Assembly: GCA_030762935.1 (NCBI GenBank)
Contig: CM060893.1
Span: forward strand, 14,142,897-14,206,896
Reading direction: 5' to 3'
DNA from: Hymenopus coronatus
Lineage: Eukaryota > Arthropoda > Insecta > Mantodea > Hymenopodidae
DNA: 64,000 nucleotides
Positions within the stretch are counted from its first letter, which is position 1; every line of letters starts with the position of its first letter. The notes below the pieces were generated by a model, which ran no database searches, was not told the DNA's origin, and was given only the letters and a program-made list of their open reading frames with translations. Of the stretch, positions 1 to 23,241 are shown piece after piece. The translations under genes and the position numbers were made by a program.

Positions 1-108
1 ATATTGATAGTGTGAGCATTTGATTTGTGTGGCTCTTACAACCTTCTAATTAGAGCTATTTTGAATAATGTATGTCCATCCAGAGAGAGATAACAGCAGA
101 ATTAAAAA

Positions 109-495
109 TCTGATGTTTTCCATTCTCTATCTGTTCTACAATTTTAACTATTCTCTCAAAAGATAATTCTTTTTACTACATCATGCTAATAAGATAAACA
201 TTATGAGGAATGTTCTTATTTTTTAGTTCCTTATAAGTAGAAGGGAAATAAGGAAATACACGAGGCCAATGCTAAATGAAATCTTTTAAAAGCTGCAGTT
301 GACATTGAAATTCTGTTCTCTTTCCATGGACAGGATAAGAAACAGATTCCCATTTGAGAAAAGTTTTAAGTAGGTATTTTAAAATTGAAACTCATAATAG
401 GGTATATCTTGGAAATTGTTAGTTCTACAAAAAAAAAACCATATGACATAAATGGTGTGTTTTAACAAGATCTACATTTTCTGCATAACTGGACG
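109..495 (+). repeat. family A repeat, 5' half, old copy
   Basis: Starts TCTGATG after an A-run and follows the family order: ACTATTCT, ATGCTAAT, AAGTAGAAGGGAAATAAGG, TATGACATAAAT, GTGTTTTAACAAG. It breaks off after the GCATAACTGG segment, so the 3' half with the palindrome is missing. Confidence 0.75.
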
Positions 496-1528
496 TGAAT
501 GTCTGAATAATCATCTCTATAGGATTGGCCTTTCAACCTCACCAAACTGACCAAAGAAGATATTATGAATATGGAACATCTAGAATAATGCCAAGCTTTG
601 CAGATCTATCCTAATATTGTTGCCAAATACAGGGAAGCTAGAAGGAGAAAGACTTAATTGTCAATTCCTGTGCATTGATCTCTCTCTCTCTCTCTCATTC
701 TCACTTTTTCTCTTCTATTTGGCTGTGCTATGCTATCTCTGATTTCCCTAAAAGGTTATGGTATGGTATAATCCTTGAATCCTCAGATTTCTTGGCGCTC
801 TCAAATCGTAAAGCTCAGAGATAACATAGTTCATTAAATATGCAGCTTTATCATTTTTTGCAGTCTCCGTGCTTGCATTATTTTCAATAGTTTTCTCAAA
901 CGATAATTGTGATATCACTACTTTGAGCATGTATTGTACAACAGAACATATAGATTGTAGGCTAGGACAAACATAAATCAGTTGGTGACATGCCAATATT
1001 GAGTAAAGTTGTTTGGAATAACTCATAGATGACTCTTAGATGTTTCAATAAACAATGCTCATTCCTTGTGAAATGTAAAGTTGGTGAAGGATCAAATTGG
1101 CAACGCCAATGTTTCAAAGTTATTGTATACTGGTCAACTTCCTGAAATTGTAACCCATAAAACTTTCCTTTATCCAACAAAGCATAATATTTTTGGAACG
1201 GTATGAAAAGGGTAAAATGCTAGTGCAATAAATGAATAAAAATTACATCTAAAATAAATGGGAATTCTGCTATAAGAATTTTTGAAACCTGGGTAGCTCT
1301 GCTTCTTTCTGTTATACTTGCTGAAATCCTTCCTTGTACTACAATAAATAAGTATTAAATGGTAGCAAAAAACACCATTCTTGCTATATACAAATTACAG
1401 TCCATATATTATTGTGCTTCAACAGTGTGCTAATAAGTCTTGGCACAAAATACGCAAAACTTATACTCCACATCCACAGAGCATGAATAACATAAATAAT
1501 TTTCAAGGGTAGTGGACATTACAATTCA

Positions 1529-1733
1529 ATCACATAGCAACCAGCTTTTAAAACAGTTGACTATTGCTTTAGCCTATGGCACTCCCTTATTTCCCTTCTA
1601 CTTACAAGGAAGTAAGTAAAAAGACTATTTCTGCTAGTTTTTACTCGATTAGCATGAAATAAATGGAAGAATAAGCTTTTCAACAATTTGTTAAAGAGTT
1701 GTAGAGAAAGTCATGTGAATGGAACACTTAAAT
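1529..1733 (-). repeat. family A repeat, 5' fragment
   Basis: Reverse-strand copy of the first ~200 bp of family A. The terminal block GTAGAGAAAGTCATGTGAAT is well kept; the outermost bases have decayed. Truncated towards lower coordinates at the ACATAGCAACCAGC segment. Confidence 0.75.
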
Positions 1734-1901
1734 TTTTGTTTTTTTTTGGTTTTTTGTTTTTTTCAATCTAACCCCTCATACTCTTTAAGGAAAGTAATTA
1801 AGATATCATATGACTAAGTTTCTAAGTGAGACCTAAGATATAATAATAATTATAATTGGTGTAATTGTTAGAAATTAAATAAATGTTCGGTTTGTCTTCA
1901 G

Positions 1902-12754
<10,853 letters not shown>

Positions 12755-13191
12755 AGGTAAGAGATCCTCTTTTTATATCTCCCTTCCTCCTAAAATAGCT
12801 TTTTAAGAGTTCCTATGGACCTTAAAATCCCATTTCTAGTGAAATTCCTATATAAAAATGTTTAGTGAGACCGAAATAGTGAAGTAGTAAAATAACTTGT
12901 GATAATATATTCTTAGTAACAAATCCACACCATAATAGTAAACTAATACCAGAAATACATTCAGCGAAAACCACTATAAAAGTCTCAAAAAATTGAATAA
13001 TTTATGCATGTACCAAGTTATACATTAAACTTCCTGTCAGTTTGATACAATATTTATTTAGGACTAAAATTGAGTACATCTGAAATCTATGGGGCTGGCC
13101 CTAGCAAATTTTGCCATAGATCTGAAAATACAATTTAATTTTATTTTTTTTCTCTGTTATGTGTTATTTTAAACACCTGCTTTTCCACATT

Positions 13192-13197
13192 AATAAA
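13192..13197 (+). terminator. candidate poly(A) signal for gene A
   Basis: AATAAA 438 bp after the gene A stop codon, in AT-rich DNA and before the SINE at 13388. Position only; no cleavage site is provable here. Confidence 0.35.
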
Positions 13198-13387
13198 GTC
13201 ATCATATTAATATTTGTTGACCCATAAGAAACATTTTATTTTTGCTGCATAATTGCACTCCTCTTTACTGATCATTTCATCTCTGCATTTATATTTATCA
13301 TTAGTAAATATGCAAAGGAAAATTAATACTGTTACAAAAAACATTCAATACCTTAAAGTTAGCTAGCTACCACTAATAATAGGTCCT

Positions 13388-13682
13388 AAATAAAACAGAG
13401 TTTTATTTATGGATGCTCTTTAACTGCTGTGGTTTTCAGCGTCCCATTCTATATTGGGCGTGAAAGATTGTTTAATTTTGCTCAGAGGCCTCTCTATCAA
13501 GCTTGAGGTTCTTTTACATATCATAAATCTACGACACAGGACCAACGGCTTTACTTCCCTTCCAAAGGAAGTCATGTTTAGGATTTTTATACCTGAAAAA
13601 AATCCATCGTCCTCCAGGTTTGAACCTGTGACCTTGGGTATGTGAAGTAAGCATGGTAACCATTACACCACAGGGGGGCGAC
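13388..13682 (-). mobile_element. SINE-1 (tRNA-headed) with 13-bp target duplication
   Basis: AATAATAGGTCCT lies at 13375-13387 and 13683-13695. The reverse strand starts with a tRNA-like head: A box TGGTGTAATGG and B box GGTTCAAACC. A body shared with the copies at 29.55 and 48.42 kb follows (GGGAAGTAAAGCCGT, GTAGATTTA, AGAGGCCTCTGAGC, CCCAATATAGAATGGGACGC), ending CATCCATAAATAA. Confidence 0.92.
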
Positions 13683-13981
13683 AATAATAGGTCCTCACTA
13701 CACAGTGCATAATCCACTACCCTCTGGTCAACTCCACTAATCCAGCCAATTCATCTTTTGTCTTCCCCCACACCCATCCCCTATAACACAATTTGTGTTC
13801 TCACAAAAGTCATTCAAATTTAACCTTCTTTAGTTATTGTTTTAGTTTAAATATTTAGAACAAATTACCTGAGTGGTTAAGAACAAAAGGTGGATCCTTC
13901 CTGGAATGGCTAACCAGGACTGCCAAACCAAGCCAACTTCTCCAAGGAGAGAGGCCCGTGCCCCCAGGGGATGCAATGGGC

Positions 13982-14820
13982 TAATACTAATACTTACAGT
14001 TCAGGTGGTTTCACTTAAGGTTGACTATGCTGCATTTGCGGCATTGCCAGAGTAACTAGTAAACAACAACAGCTGATTACAAATGTTTCTATCGTGTGTA
14101 AAAAGAAATATAAACAGTGTACATAGTAAATGAATGCCGATGAATAATGAAACTAATCGTTATTATTGATGTTGACTGAAAATAACAGTGATACTGTAGC
14201 GCCTGTAGCATACATTAGGTATTTACGATAATATAGAACAGATTAATGCAAAATAGCTCATTACAATGAGAGAAAGGTATAACAAAATGATTTTCACCAG
14301 TTTAGGATTTTAATCCAAGTCTCCGAGGTCATCATTCTGGAAACGATCATTGTTATTGTCATCAACATCGTCACCAAGACATATCATTAGTGGTTCACAT
14401 TCACTGATAATTCCGTTTAATTCCTGTGCTTTTCGTATTATTTTGTGAACATGATTCACTTTCTTCATCCATGTAGCTGCATTCAATCTCGCCACACCTT
14501 CTGGCTAAAGTCTATTCACCTCTAGAATTCTGAAAGTCTTGTTATGTCCCCTCACATACAAACAAACACCAAAACACTATCAACAAATGTAAATAACAAC
14601 GAATTACATGTATCTTGTACAGAACTGCTCAATGCACGTGTTAGGAGTTCACAAACTGAGCACGTGGCTGGAAACTGCCAGATATAGTCTGACCCACCAA
14701 CCAGAATGCTTCTTTGTGATTGGTTCAGAAAGTCCAACAGGTAAAGCTTTTCATCTGTTTTCTATGGATGTACCAACTTAACTCCTGTCAAGTGCAAGAA
14801 TTCAGCGGGGGGGGGGGGGG
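13982..14820. mobile_element. family B DNA transposon remnant (IS630/Tc1-like)
   Basis: Second copy of the element at 30443-31315. Its right TIR ends in a run of 14 G followed by TA (14821-14822); its left TIR is eroded. The reverse strand (14310-14495) encodes WMKKVNHVHKIIRKAQELNG and an acidic tail ICLGDDVDDNN, resembling the extreme C-terminus of IS630/Tc1-type transposases. No catalytic domain remains. Confidence 0.7.
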
Positions 14821-14822
14821 TA

Positions 14823-15739
14823 TAATTCTGTCACTAAGATCTCTTGTCAGCCTCTCTAATCTCACTCCCCTATTAAACTTCCCCCACATTTAAATGATCC
14901 ACTATCAGGAATTCCATAAGGATAAATTCAGTCATTATTTCCTTCATTTCATGATAAGTTGGCAGTTATAAAAATGTGAATTTTTAGCCGGGTTGCATGC
15001 TATTCTTAAACCTATTTTCCATTGTGAATTACCAGTCACACGTGCATCATTTTCTCACTTTGACTTTCTTTAGAATATAATTTCTAATAAAAGTCTCTCT
15101 TCCTCTTACCTTACTGTGCCTTCATATTTTATTAATAAATTTCAGCCAAATTATGGCTACAGCTAAAATGTGGATATCCTTCAAAATGCTTTTGATGCAA
15201 GTACAACTCAGTCCTCTTTGTAATCCCTCTCAGTTCCAAAAAGATAGAATGTGCCAACTGTCTCACTTACTATTTTACCTTTGTGTCCATTGGAATCTTC
15301 CACCTTGTGATGTGAGTAGCCTGACTGCTGGTGACAAGCCTTTATATGCTGGATCTGATACATTGTTTCTTGAGCTGGCCACCTCTCCTTCCCTTGTGTT
15401 AATCTTAAAATTTTGTCTCTCATTAACTACTTGTTCTGACCTACTCTTCCATTTATCCAAAGCAGGAAATTTTATGTATATGCTTGTCTTCATGTCTTGT
15501 TGGGAACTTTAACTTATGTTACTCAACTGACAGACCTCTGAAATGAATATTTGTTCCTTTTAGCATTTTAGTTTAGTTTTACTAGCAATGGTAATCCTTC
15601 CTGAGGGCATCTGCAATCTCTCATCCATACAATTTAATTTCTAGTTTTGTAAGATAGGCCTGGATAGGCCAAAAATCTCTTCTTTCATCTGTTCCAGAAA
15701 ATACCAGATTCAATTTTTGAACTCTTTTTTTCTATTATT
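14823..15739. other. unassigned region
   Basis: No gene recognised. A 119-codon open frame at 15153-15512 (+) overlaps reverse frames of similar length, and neither shows a domain or splice context. Possibly decayed transposon. Confidence 0.4.
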
Positions 15740-16730
15740 GAAAATTAGCTGAGTCGATTTTGCAACACTGCATCATTTTAAAATGTTAAAAAAGCCATTA
15801 CATACAGTGAAGCTGTCAATTTTATTAAAATCTGGACATCTATTACCAACTCATGTTTCACTTGGTCATGGTGTAGATGGAGTACCTTGGTCGCGCGTTT
15901 CCACAACTTTCGTTGTCATCCTCTTGCAGGTTTGCAGATGTCTCATCACTTACTTTTTATTTCGGAAAACATGTACAGGCTTACAAACAGATTGGTAAAT
16001 GTACCAATGGGCAAAGCGGAATACCAATGTGAACTTGCTAAAATATGGGACAAAGCTACAGAGAATGGCCAAAAATAGGAAGAGAATTAAAGAAGTCAGC
16101 ACACTCACTCAAAACCAGAAAGAAAACAAGATCTACAAGAAGTTTACATACCACCCTACAACTTTCTACAAATTCCAAGGATCTTCAAACGACATAACAT
16201 CACTCTAGTCCTTAAAAACAATTACTGTATAAAAACATTTTAAATTCTAAATTAAAAGATGATATCCCACAAGAAAACAAACCAGGAATAAATCAGTTTA
16301 GCTGCAATGACTGAAAAAATCTACATCGGCAAAATAAGGGCAAAAGAATACCACAGAAATATTAAACTCAAACAAGAAGATAAATTCGCAGTAACTTGCC
16401 TTTTTGGAAAGAGAAACACACCATAAATAGAAGCCCAAAAATGCTCAAAAACATCACAAGGAAGACAGAATTAAAAGTTTGGGAAAACATATATATTTGG
16501 AAAAACAAGAACTGCGTTTTCAATTTAGAAAATCCCGCCAGGCGATCTACTGATTCAGAGGTTCATCAAACCACCACTGGGAGCAGAGACAACTACCATA
16601 GCAAGTGATGCCGGCAGTCGACCAAAGGAATTGATAATGGAAGCACATGGCTTCTGAAACATGTTTTCCGAAATAAAAAGTAAGTGATGTAGTGTTGCAA
16701 AATCAACTCAACTAAGTTTCAATTGTTAAA
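15740..16730 (+). mobile_element. Penelope-like element remnant with inverted terminal arms
   Basis: Left arm CTGAGTCGATTTTGCAACAC (~15749) is the inverse of the right arm GTGTTGCAAAATCAACTCAA (~16697). Likewise CTTACTTTTTATTTCGGAAA (15949) is inverted at TTTCCGAAATAAAAAGTAAG (16667). Between them lies a decayed PLE C-terminal region: ATCTACATCGGCAAAAT reads as IYIGK, then EYHRNIKLKQED, then KEKHTINRSPKMLKN and WENIYIWKNKN. Several stops and shifts. The left arm keeps a worn hammerhead-like motif near 15895-15935; the right arm has lost that part by deletion. Confidence 0.8.
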
Positions 16731-17759
16731 ACACATCACTGTCACAAAGTCCACCCTATATCAGGAATCTGTTTTCTATTGTGTATTGTTATCCTAATAT
16801 ATGCCATTTCTTTGTTTACCTCTTGAATTTCTTGCTTAATTTCCTTCATAACTCTATTCATGTGATTGCTTAGGTGCATCACCATCATTTCCAACTCACT
16901 AACAAGCTGTTCTAAAATTGTCTGTTCCTTAGCTGGTCCAGAGTTCATCTTTATTCCTCCAAATACTTGCAGAGTCATAATAACCATTATCATGACAAAG
17001 GTATATTTTGTGGTCCCTTAATATCTTGTTTCCAAAAGAGCAAATTCCATTCCCACTGTTCCATAGAGGACCCGGAGATGGAATATCTCTAAAAAAAAAA
17101 ATTGATTTTTCAATTTATATGCCATTGAAAAGCCTGATTCTTCCAGATTATAAAAATGTATGGTACTTTTCTTAACCTTTAGAGGCATTTAAATTTGGAT
17201 TTTATATCCTTGCTCTGGAAGGTGTAATCTCTACTTTTACCACTGCTCCAATAAATCATAAAATACTTTTTTTATTTTTATAAACATTTGACAGGCATTA
17301 AGAGTAACACTTAAAAAGGCTGTGCATCATTGAATGTTGGAGCATGATAGCGATTTGTTTTCACTGTTTTGTAAACAAAGTGTTTTGCTGAAGAAAGTGC
17401 ATTTTTGCTTCCTCTTCTTCTTCTTTTTTTTCTTTTTTAAGATACTTTAATTCTTCCAAATTGGTTATAAAAATAGGTATAATCAAGGTGTTTAATCCAA
17501 AGCGCAGGTTTAGAGGAAATCAGTATTCCAAACATGTAAATAAGAGACCATGAAGTACCACTAACCCCTGGAAATAAGAAGCTTATGGTTTCATTAGGTA
17601 GTTGTTCAAAAAGAAAGCTTTACTATCTTGAAGTTGAAAATATAGTTAATAGTGATAGTGGCTACATAATATTATAAAGCGTTCATAGTGTCTAAACAGT
17701 TTTTGATTGTGTTCAACTATTGGAAGGGGCTGGGCAATTAACTTAACTGTAAACTGTAC
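16731..17759. other. unassigned region
   Basis: No gene called. An 83-residue reverse frame at 16742-16993 looks like a coiled coil (ELEMMVMHLSNHMNRVMKE) without a partner domain. A pyrimidine-rich run lies at 17408-17440. The rest is AT-rich. Confidence 0.4.
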
Positions 17760-18315
17760 AGAATATGGAAAAGAAAAGAGTACCATTCCTCAGAAATAAG
17801 AAAGTATGCAGTAAATCTAAGGTTATCGTATGCTATGTGATACATAAGGAGAGGTAGGAAAGCTGCACAAATATTTAGTGCCATGATGGATTTGCCAACT
17901 CCTCCTTCAAAATTTGAGAGGTACCATAAAGTATTGTATGGTGCTCTTCATGAAGTTAGTGAGCAGTCAATGAAATCAGCTGCAAAGGAGGCGAAGCTGG
18001 AAGTAGTGACATCATAGTGATGGTTCCTGGCAGAAGAAATGTATGAAATTGTGTCCCATGGATGCGCAAATAAACTGAAGAAAGACCACAACTATATGCC
18101 ACATTTTAAAGGTAGTAATGGGGGGATGGAAAGTCGAGGTATTATAAATATATTTAAAAGATCCAAAGTGCTCATGCTGCAAGATGTGTTGGCTATCTTG
18201 GTGATGGTGATTTCCAATGCTATTGTAAAAGATAAATCTTATGGGGAAACACCAATGGAGAAAATGGAATATATAGGCCATGGGAGTCAGACTGGGAAAA
18301 CTGCAAGGAGAAAAA
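17760..18315 (+). pseudogene. Mutator-like transposase-domain protein, N part (degenerate)
   Basis: With shifts between frames the region reads AVNLRLSYAM, RRGRKAAQIFSAMMDLPTPP, KFERYHKVLYGALHEVSEQS and MKSAAKEA, then GGMESRGIINIFKRSK and VGYLGDGD. I recognise this order as the large 'Mutator-like' domain family common in insect and other animal genomes. Stops occur around 18015. The reading is cut at 18315 by family A and resumes at 19169. Confidence 0.7.
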
Positions 18316-19168
18316 TCTGATGTGTTCCATTCACATGACTTTCTCTACATCTCTGCAACAAATTATTGTTAAAAAGCTTATGCTTCTATTTACTTAATGC
18401 TAATTGAGAAAAATTAGCAGAAATAGTCTTATTATTTGCTTCCTTGTAAGTAGAAGTGAAATAAGGGAGTACCATAGGTTAAAGTGATAGTCAAAAGCTG
18501 GTTGCTAAGTGACTGAAGTTCCTTTGTTTGTATGGATAGGAGGTGACAAAGTCCTGTGTGAGAAAAGTGTAATTTTAACAGCTGAAACCAAAAACAAGGA
18601 ATATTTAAAAAACGATCAATTCCATGAAAAAATGCATATAACATAAATTGTGTGTTTTAAAGTGTGCTTTTGTGTGGTAAGTTTTTTTCCATCTCTTACG
18701 GTTTAGCAGTTATGCAAAATTCCGTAAAATTTGTCCAGAATAAAGTAGTCTTCAGAGACTATTCCCAGAACATTCAAGATATACATTTTATTTGTCAGGT
18801 AAATATCTTTAATATATGATATTTTAATCAAAATCATTAGAGCCATTTTGAGAAAATCAAAAAGTTCGAAAAAAGTTCCATGTAAAGGGTAGTTGGGGAT
18901 GGGGGGAATTTTTCTCAAAATTTTCGTGTCGCATCCCTGGAAGATGATACACTTAAATACCAAGTGTGGTATTTTACCGACTTTTCGTTTTGAGTTATCA
19001 TGTTCACACACACACACATGCACACACACGCAGACCTTTTTGTGAAAATGCTATTTTTTGGTACAGGGGACGCTAAAACATATATTTTCGGTGAAGTCTC
19101 GGTATCATATTTGTGGGTGGAGTGCAATACCTTCTATACACTATGTACATAGTATGTGTAGAGAAAGT
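18316..19168 (+). repeat. family A repeat, full length, inside a Mutator-like pseudogene
   Basis: 853 bp from TCTGATGTGTTCCATTCACA to GTAGAGAAAGT, flanked by AAAAA on both sides. The CA-rich microsatellite is at 19010-19030 and the terminal palindrome at 19135-19162. Because both flanks belong to one coding frame, the pre-insertion target can be inferred as GGAGAAAAATGGGG. Confidence 0.92.
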
Positions 19169-19690
19169 AAAAATGGGGTAAAACTTTCCAATGTCAAGAG
19201 AATATCAGGTTCAGGTCACCTCACAAAACACAAAATCAGTAGTCTCACTGAGTATTGTGGTCTTGTTATTAGAAGAAACACAGGAAATCTAAAATACATG
19301 CAGTATGGGTCACCTTATTTCATAGGATCTCCACCAGTGAAAATCCATAGCATGGACTGTGTCCAAAAGGGAAAGTTCTTGGTACAAATACCAAATAAGT
19401 GAAGCAGCACATTCATAAAGAATCTCTTTCTTTGGCAGTAATGAAGTCCAAGTGTTTACACGGTTGTACTCAGAATTCTGGGAAAGATTTCCAAAAACTG
19501 TTTATTGGCATGACTTCTCTAAAAGTAGGTGTAATGGATGCAGTAACATGTTTTAATGACGGAGCCAGAAGCAGAGTGAAAGTTCTAGAAAAATTAGGCA
19601 TCCATTCTGGCAGCCCGTCATCATTGATTGACCAATTGACAAAGCAGAAATGTGAGCTAAAGAGATGACAAAGGAAATCAGGACCTCAGG
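19169..19690 (+). pseudogene. Mutator-like transposase-domain protein, C part
   Basis: Continues the protein interrupted at 18315: GVKLSNVKRISGSGHLTKHK, then YCGLVIRRNTGNLKYM, a stop at 19399-19401, then CLHGCTQNSGKDFQKL, FIGMTSLKVGVMDAVTCFND and RVKVLEKLGIHSG. The DAVTCFNDGA segment is distinctive. Ends in a Lys-rich tail near 19668. Confidence 0.75.
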
Positions 19691-19723
19691 AGAACAGAGA
19701 AATCAAAAATGAGCAGTAGTATG

Positions 19724-20993
19724 TACCTAGAATGGTCGGCTGATAAGTCCCGGGCCTCGCACAGATATGGTGCCACTAGGCCAGTTAGATGGTAGCATCA
19801 TATAGTTTAACTCTAGACTAGCTTATATCCATAGTTACAGGTCAATAGCTTGTTTAGTGTTTGAATGACAACATTTTAAACAAGACAACTTTAAAGTTGG
19901 AGAATTTGAAAAAACAAGCAGTGATTAAATACTTCCATTTGAAAGGCTTAACACTTAAAGAAATCAAGGAGGAAATGGACAGTACATTAAAAGACTCTGC
20001 CCCTTCATATTCAATGATTAAAGGGTGGGTTGCAGAGTTTAAAATGGGACATATGAGCACTAGTGATGAGCCTCGTCTGTAGAAGGGATAACTCCAGAGA
20101 TCATCATTATTAAGTATTGGAAGACCGCAGATTAAAGTTGTTTGAGATAGCAGAGACCGTAAAACATATCAAAAGAAGATGCAATTAATATTTTAAGTAA
20201 TGTTTTGGGCTTTCATAAGGCCTATGTAAGATGGGTGATGCATTTGTTGACACCTGATCAAACGTTGCAAAAAAAAAAAAAAACTTTCTGTTAAGAACGT
20301 GGTGCTCTGCTGTAAAATCCCAGTGAATTTTTGAAATGGCTTATCAGCATGAATGAAACTTGGATATCTCTATACACCAGAGTAAATCACAGTCAAACCA
20401 CTGAATTGTGCCAGGTGAACCAACTCCAAAAAAGGCAGTCAATTTTGTCAGTAACAAGGCTATGGTGAGTGTTTTCTGGGATGCACAGGAAATTATTTTT
20501 ATAGATTACTTGGAAAAGCGTAAAAGTATCGCTGGTGACTACTACACAAACTTACTGCAACGTTTGAGTGATGAGGTGAAAAGAAAAAGACCTCATTTGG
20601 CAAAAAATAAAAATCTTGTTTCATCATGACAATGCTCCAGCCCATCATTCAGTCATTGCAATGGGAAAAATGTGTGAATTAAAGTTTGAATTGCTTGAAC
20701 ATCCACCCTATTTGCCAGATCTAGCACCCAGTGACTACCATCTGTTCCCAAACCTCAAAAAATTTCTTGAAGGACGATGATTTCACAGCAACAAGGAGGT
20801 CATTGATGCGGTAAACAGATATTTTGAGGAACTTGATAAATTACACTAAAGAGATAGTTTAATTAAATTAGAACACCGATATGACAAATGTATTAGCCTT
20901 TCTGGATATTATGTTGAGAAATAAAGCAAACAAAAATTTTTTTTAAATGCTGTTTTCATTGAGAAGCCCAGGACTTATCAGCCAAAACTCGTA
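19724..20993 (+). mobile_element. mariner transposon (DD34D-type), inactive
   Basis: Inverted ends GGCTGATAAGTCC at 19738 and GGACTTATCAGCC at 20971-20983; the outer TA pairs at 19724-19725 and 20992-20993 are the likely target duplication. Coding starts at 19861 (N-terminal helix-turn-helix region with KEIKEEMDSTLKDSAPSYSM) and shifts several times. The catalytic regions are recognisable as MNETWISLYT, FIDYLEKRK and LAPSDYHLFPNLKKFLEGR. The first catalytic Asp (normally DE[ST]W) reads Asn, so this copy is dead. A run of 14 A lies at 20270-20283. Confidence 0.9.
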
Positions 20994-22364
20994 AAGCACC
21001 ACATTGCTGAGCTATAATTGTTAGCAATTTTCTTTTCCTTTCTTCCGTAAACTTAAAATGTTTATATTTAGGTACACTTTTCTCAAAAACGAATAAAGCT
21101 ACAGTTATTAAACTTTGCACACCTTTTAAGTATACTGTTAGTACATCTGGCAGCACTTATAATAAATTATACGTTACAACTTCAGTTTCAGAAATTTTAC
21201 AATGATTAAATTTAATGAAATATTTGAGTAAATGTTTTAATTATATTGTAAATTTATTTTTTTCTACATTTACTTTACAATTTTAGTCATAACATATACT
21301 TCTCTATATGTCTGATTGAAACATGTGCTAAAAGCTATTTTTTAATTATGTTTCTGCATATATGTATACCTAAATTGAAATTTATTATATTTTCTTAATT
21401 ATAAAAAAACATTTTACTGTGTCCAAACTGTTCAACGAATTTCAGAATTATTTTAGGTGTATCTAGGTGTATTATAGTACACTTCTCTACCAAGTAAGAT
21501 TGAATATATGAAGTGATTACAGAGATACAAGTTCAAATTTAAAGCTTGAAAACCTGGCAGTTTACATCCAGGTTCACGTAACTTCTTTTTGCACTAAGGA
21601 ACCGGAGCTCTCGCCACACGACCTTCCTGTTCAGCAACTAGCTTAGCTTTCCTGCTGTCAGTTTGAAATTAATAAAGAAATGTTCTACCTTTAAATCAGC
21701 TTTATTGACTTATTTGCTTGACTATTGTTACTATTCAATGGAGGAATTTCTGTGATATGTAAAGTACCTAATTAAGTGATTTTGCTATCAGACTTATTTT
21801 AAAATACAATCGTGTTAATGTTATGAATTTATTTCAAAATAGACAATTTTATGTAATTTAGAAATAAATTTTTTATAATAATTGTTAAGATATTGCTGTC
21901 ATGTCCTGCATCATCATGAGCACTATCAATGTATTGTACAATTAACAGGATCAATAAAACTAAATGAATGAATGAACGTGTAATATGCTATTCACAAGAA
22001 TGGGAATGAAAAAGTTAAAACTTGAAGGTGCTTTCTTTTCTTTTCCCAGGACTTGGGAAAGCTTTCCATTAATTGTGAATGCTCACAATGTAATACAATT
22101 ATTTTAACTTTGTTATTCTCATTCCGCTTTCTGCTCCTGATTATTATGCAAGAGCTTTTAGTGGTTTTGAAAATGTCTCATGATGTTGAGGTAGGAAGAA
22201 GTAGAAATAAGATTACAAGTGGGGGAGTGTGAGAGAATGTAAAGAGTAGAGAGAGAGGAGGGAAGGGGAAAGAAAGATAGATGAAAGGGGAGTCCAAGAG
22301 AGAGTGATACCAAATGGAGTCTACAAGTAACACAAGATCTACAGGTTCTGCTAGTAATTAAAAA
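20994..22364. other. unassigned AT-rich region
   Basis: No gene, splice pattern or repeat match within the window. A purine-rich stretch lies at 22190-22310 (GAGAGAGGAGGGAAGGGG). Confidence 0.45.
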
Positions 22365-23057
22365 TCTGATGTGTTCCATTCACACGACTTTCTCTATATC
22401 TCTGTAAATTATTATTGATAATAAGCTTATCTTTTATTTATTTCATGCTAATCGAGAAAAATTAGCAGAAATAGTCTTATTTCTTGCTTTATTGTAAGTA
22501 GAAGGGAAATAAGGGAGTACCATAGGTTAAACTGAAAGCCAAAAGCTGGTTGCTATGTGACTGACGTTCCTTTGTTTGTATGGACAGGAGTTGACAAATT
22601 TCTATATGAAAAAAGTATAAGTTTTTCAAAGCTGAAACCAAGAAAAAGGAGTATCTCCAAAACGATCAACTCCACGAAAAAAATGTATATAACATAAATT
22701 GTGTGTTTTAACGTGCTCTACATTTTTTGTGGGTTAAGTTTTTGTCCATCTCTTACGGTTTAGTAGTTATGAAAAATTCATCCAGAATAAAGTAGTCTTC
22801 AGAGGCTATTCCCAGAAAATTCAAAATATACATTTTATTTGTCAGGTAAGTAACTTTAATATACAATATTTTAATCAAAATCGTTAGAGCCATTTTTTAG
22901 AAAATCAAAATTTTCGAAAAAAGTTCCATGTAAAGGGTAGTTTGGGGAGGGGGGGGTTTCTCAAAATCTTCGTGTCGCATCCTGGAAGATACTAAACTTA
23001 AATACCAAGTTTGGTATTTTACCAACTTTTCGTTTTTGAGTTATCGTGTTCTTTCTT

Positions 23058-23088
<31 letters not shown>

Positions 23089-23241
23089 CGTAACACACAC
23101 ACTCTTTTCCTGAAAATACTTTTTTTTTTTGATACAGGGGACCCTAAAACATATATTTCTGGTGAAATCTCGGTATCAAATTTTTTGGTGGAGTGCAATA
23201 CATTCTCTATACACTATGTACATAGTACGTATAGAGAAAGT
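22365..23241 (+). repeat. family A repeat, full length
   Basis: 877 bp from TCTGATGTGTTCCATTCACA to ATAGAGAAAGT, flanked by AAAAA on both sides. Carries (CT)n followed by a CA-rich run at 23058-23100 in place of the plain CA run of other copies. One of the best-kept copies. Confidence 0.92.

Larger units (their letters stand above)
1..1901. other. 5' flank or intron of gene A; no exon recognised
   Basis: No coding exon can be supported here. The recognisable content is two family A fragments (109-495 and 1529-1733) and a CT-rich run near 680-700. Because the first recognised exon (1902) opens with an acceptor and an incomplete codon, earlier exons of gene A must lie here unrecognised or, more likely, left of the window. 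Confidence 0.5.

Noticed and set aside
15153..15512. 119-codon open frame as a host gene
   Set aside because: No domain, no splice context, and overlapping reverse frames of similar length. Most likely chance or a decayed repeat.
16742..16993. Coiled-coil 83-codon frame as a gene
   Set aside because: No partner exon, promoter or known domain. Kept only as an unassigned note.
18316..19168. Family A as a Helitron
   Set aside because: 5' TC and a 3' hairpin fit, but no copy ends in CTRR, and insertion is in A-tracts instead of a plain A/T dinucleotide. Left unclassified.
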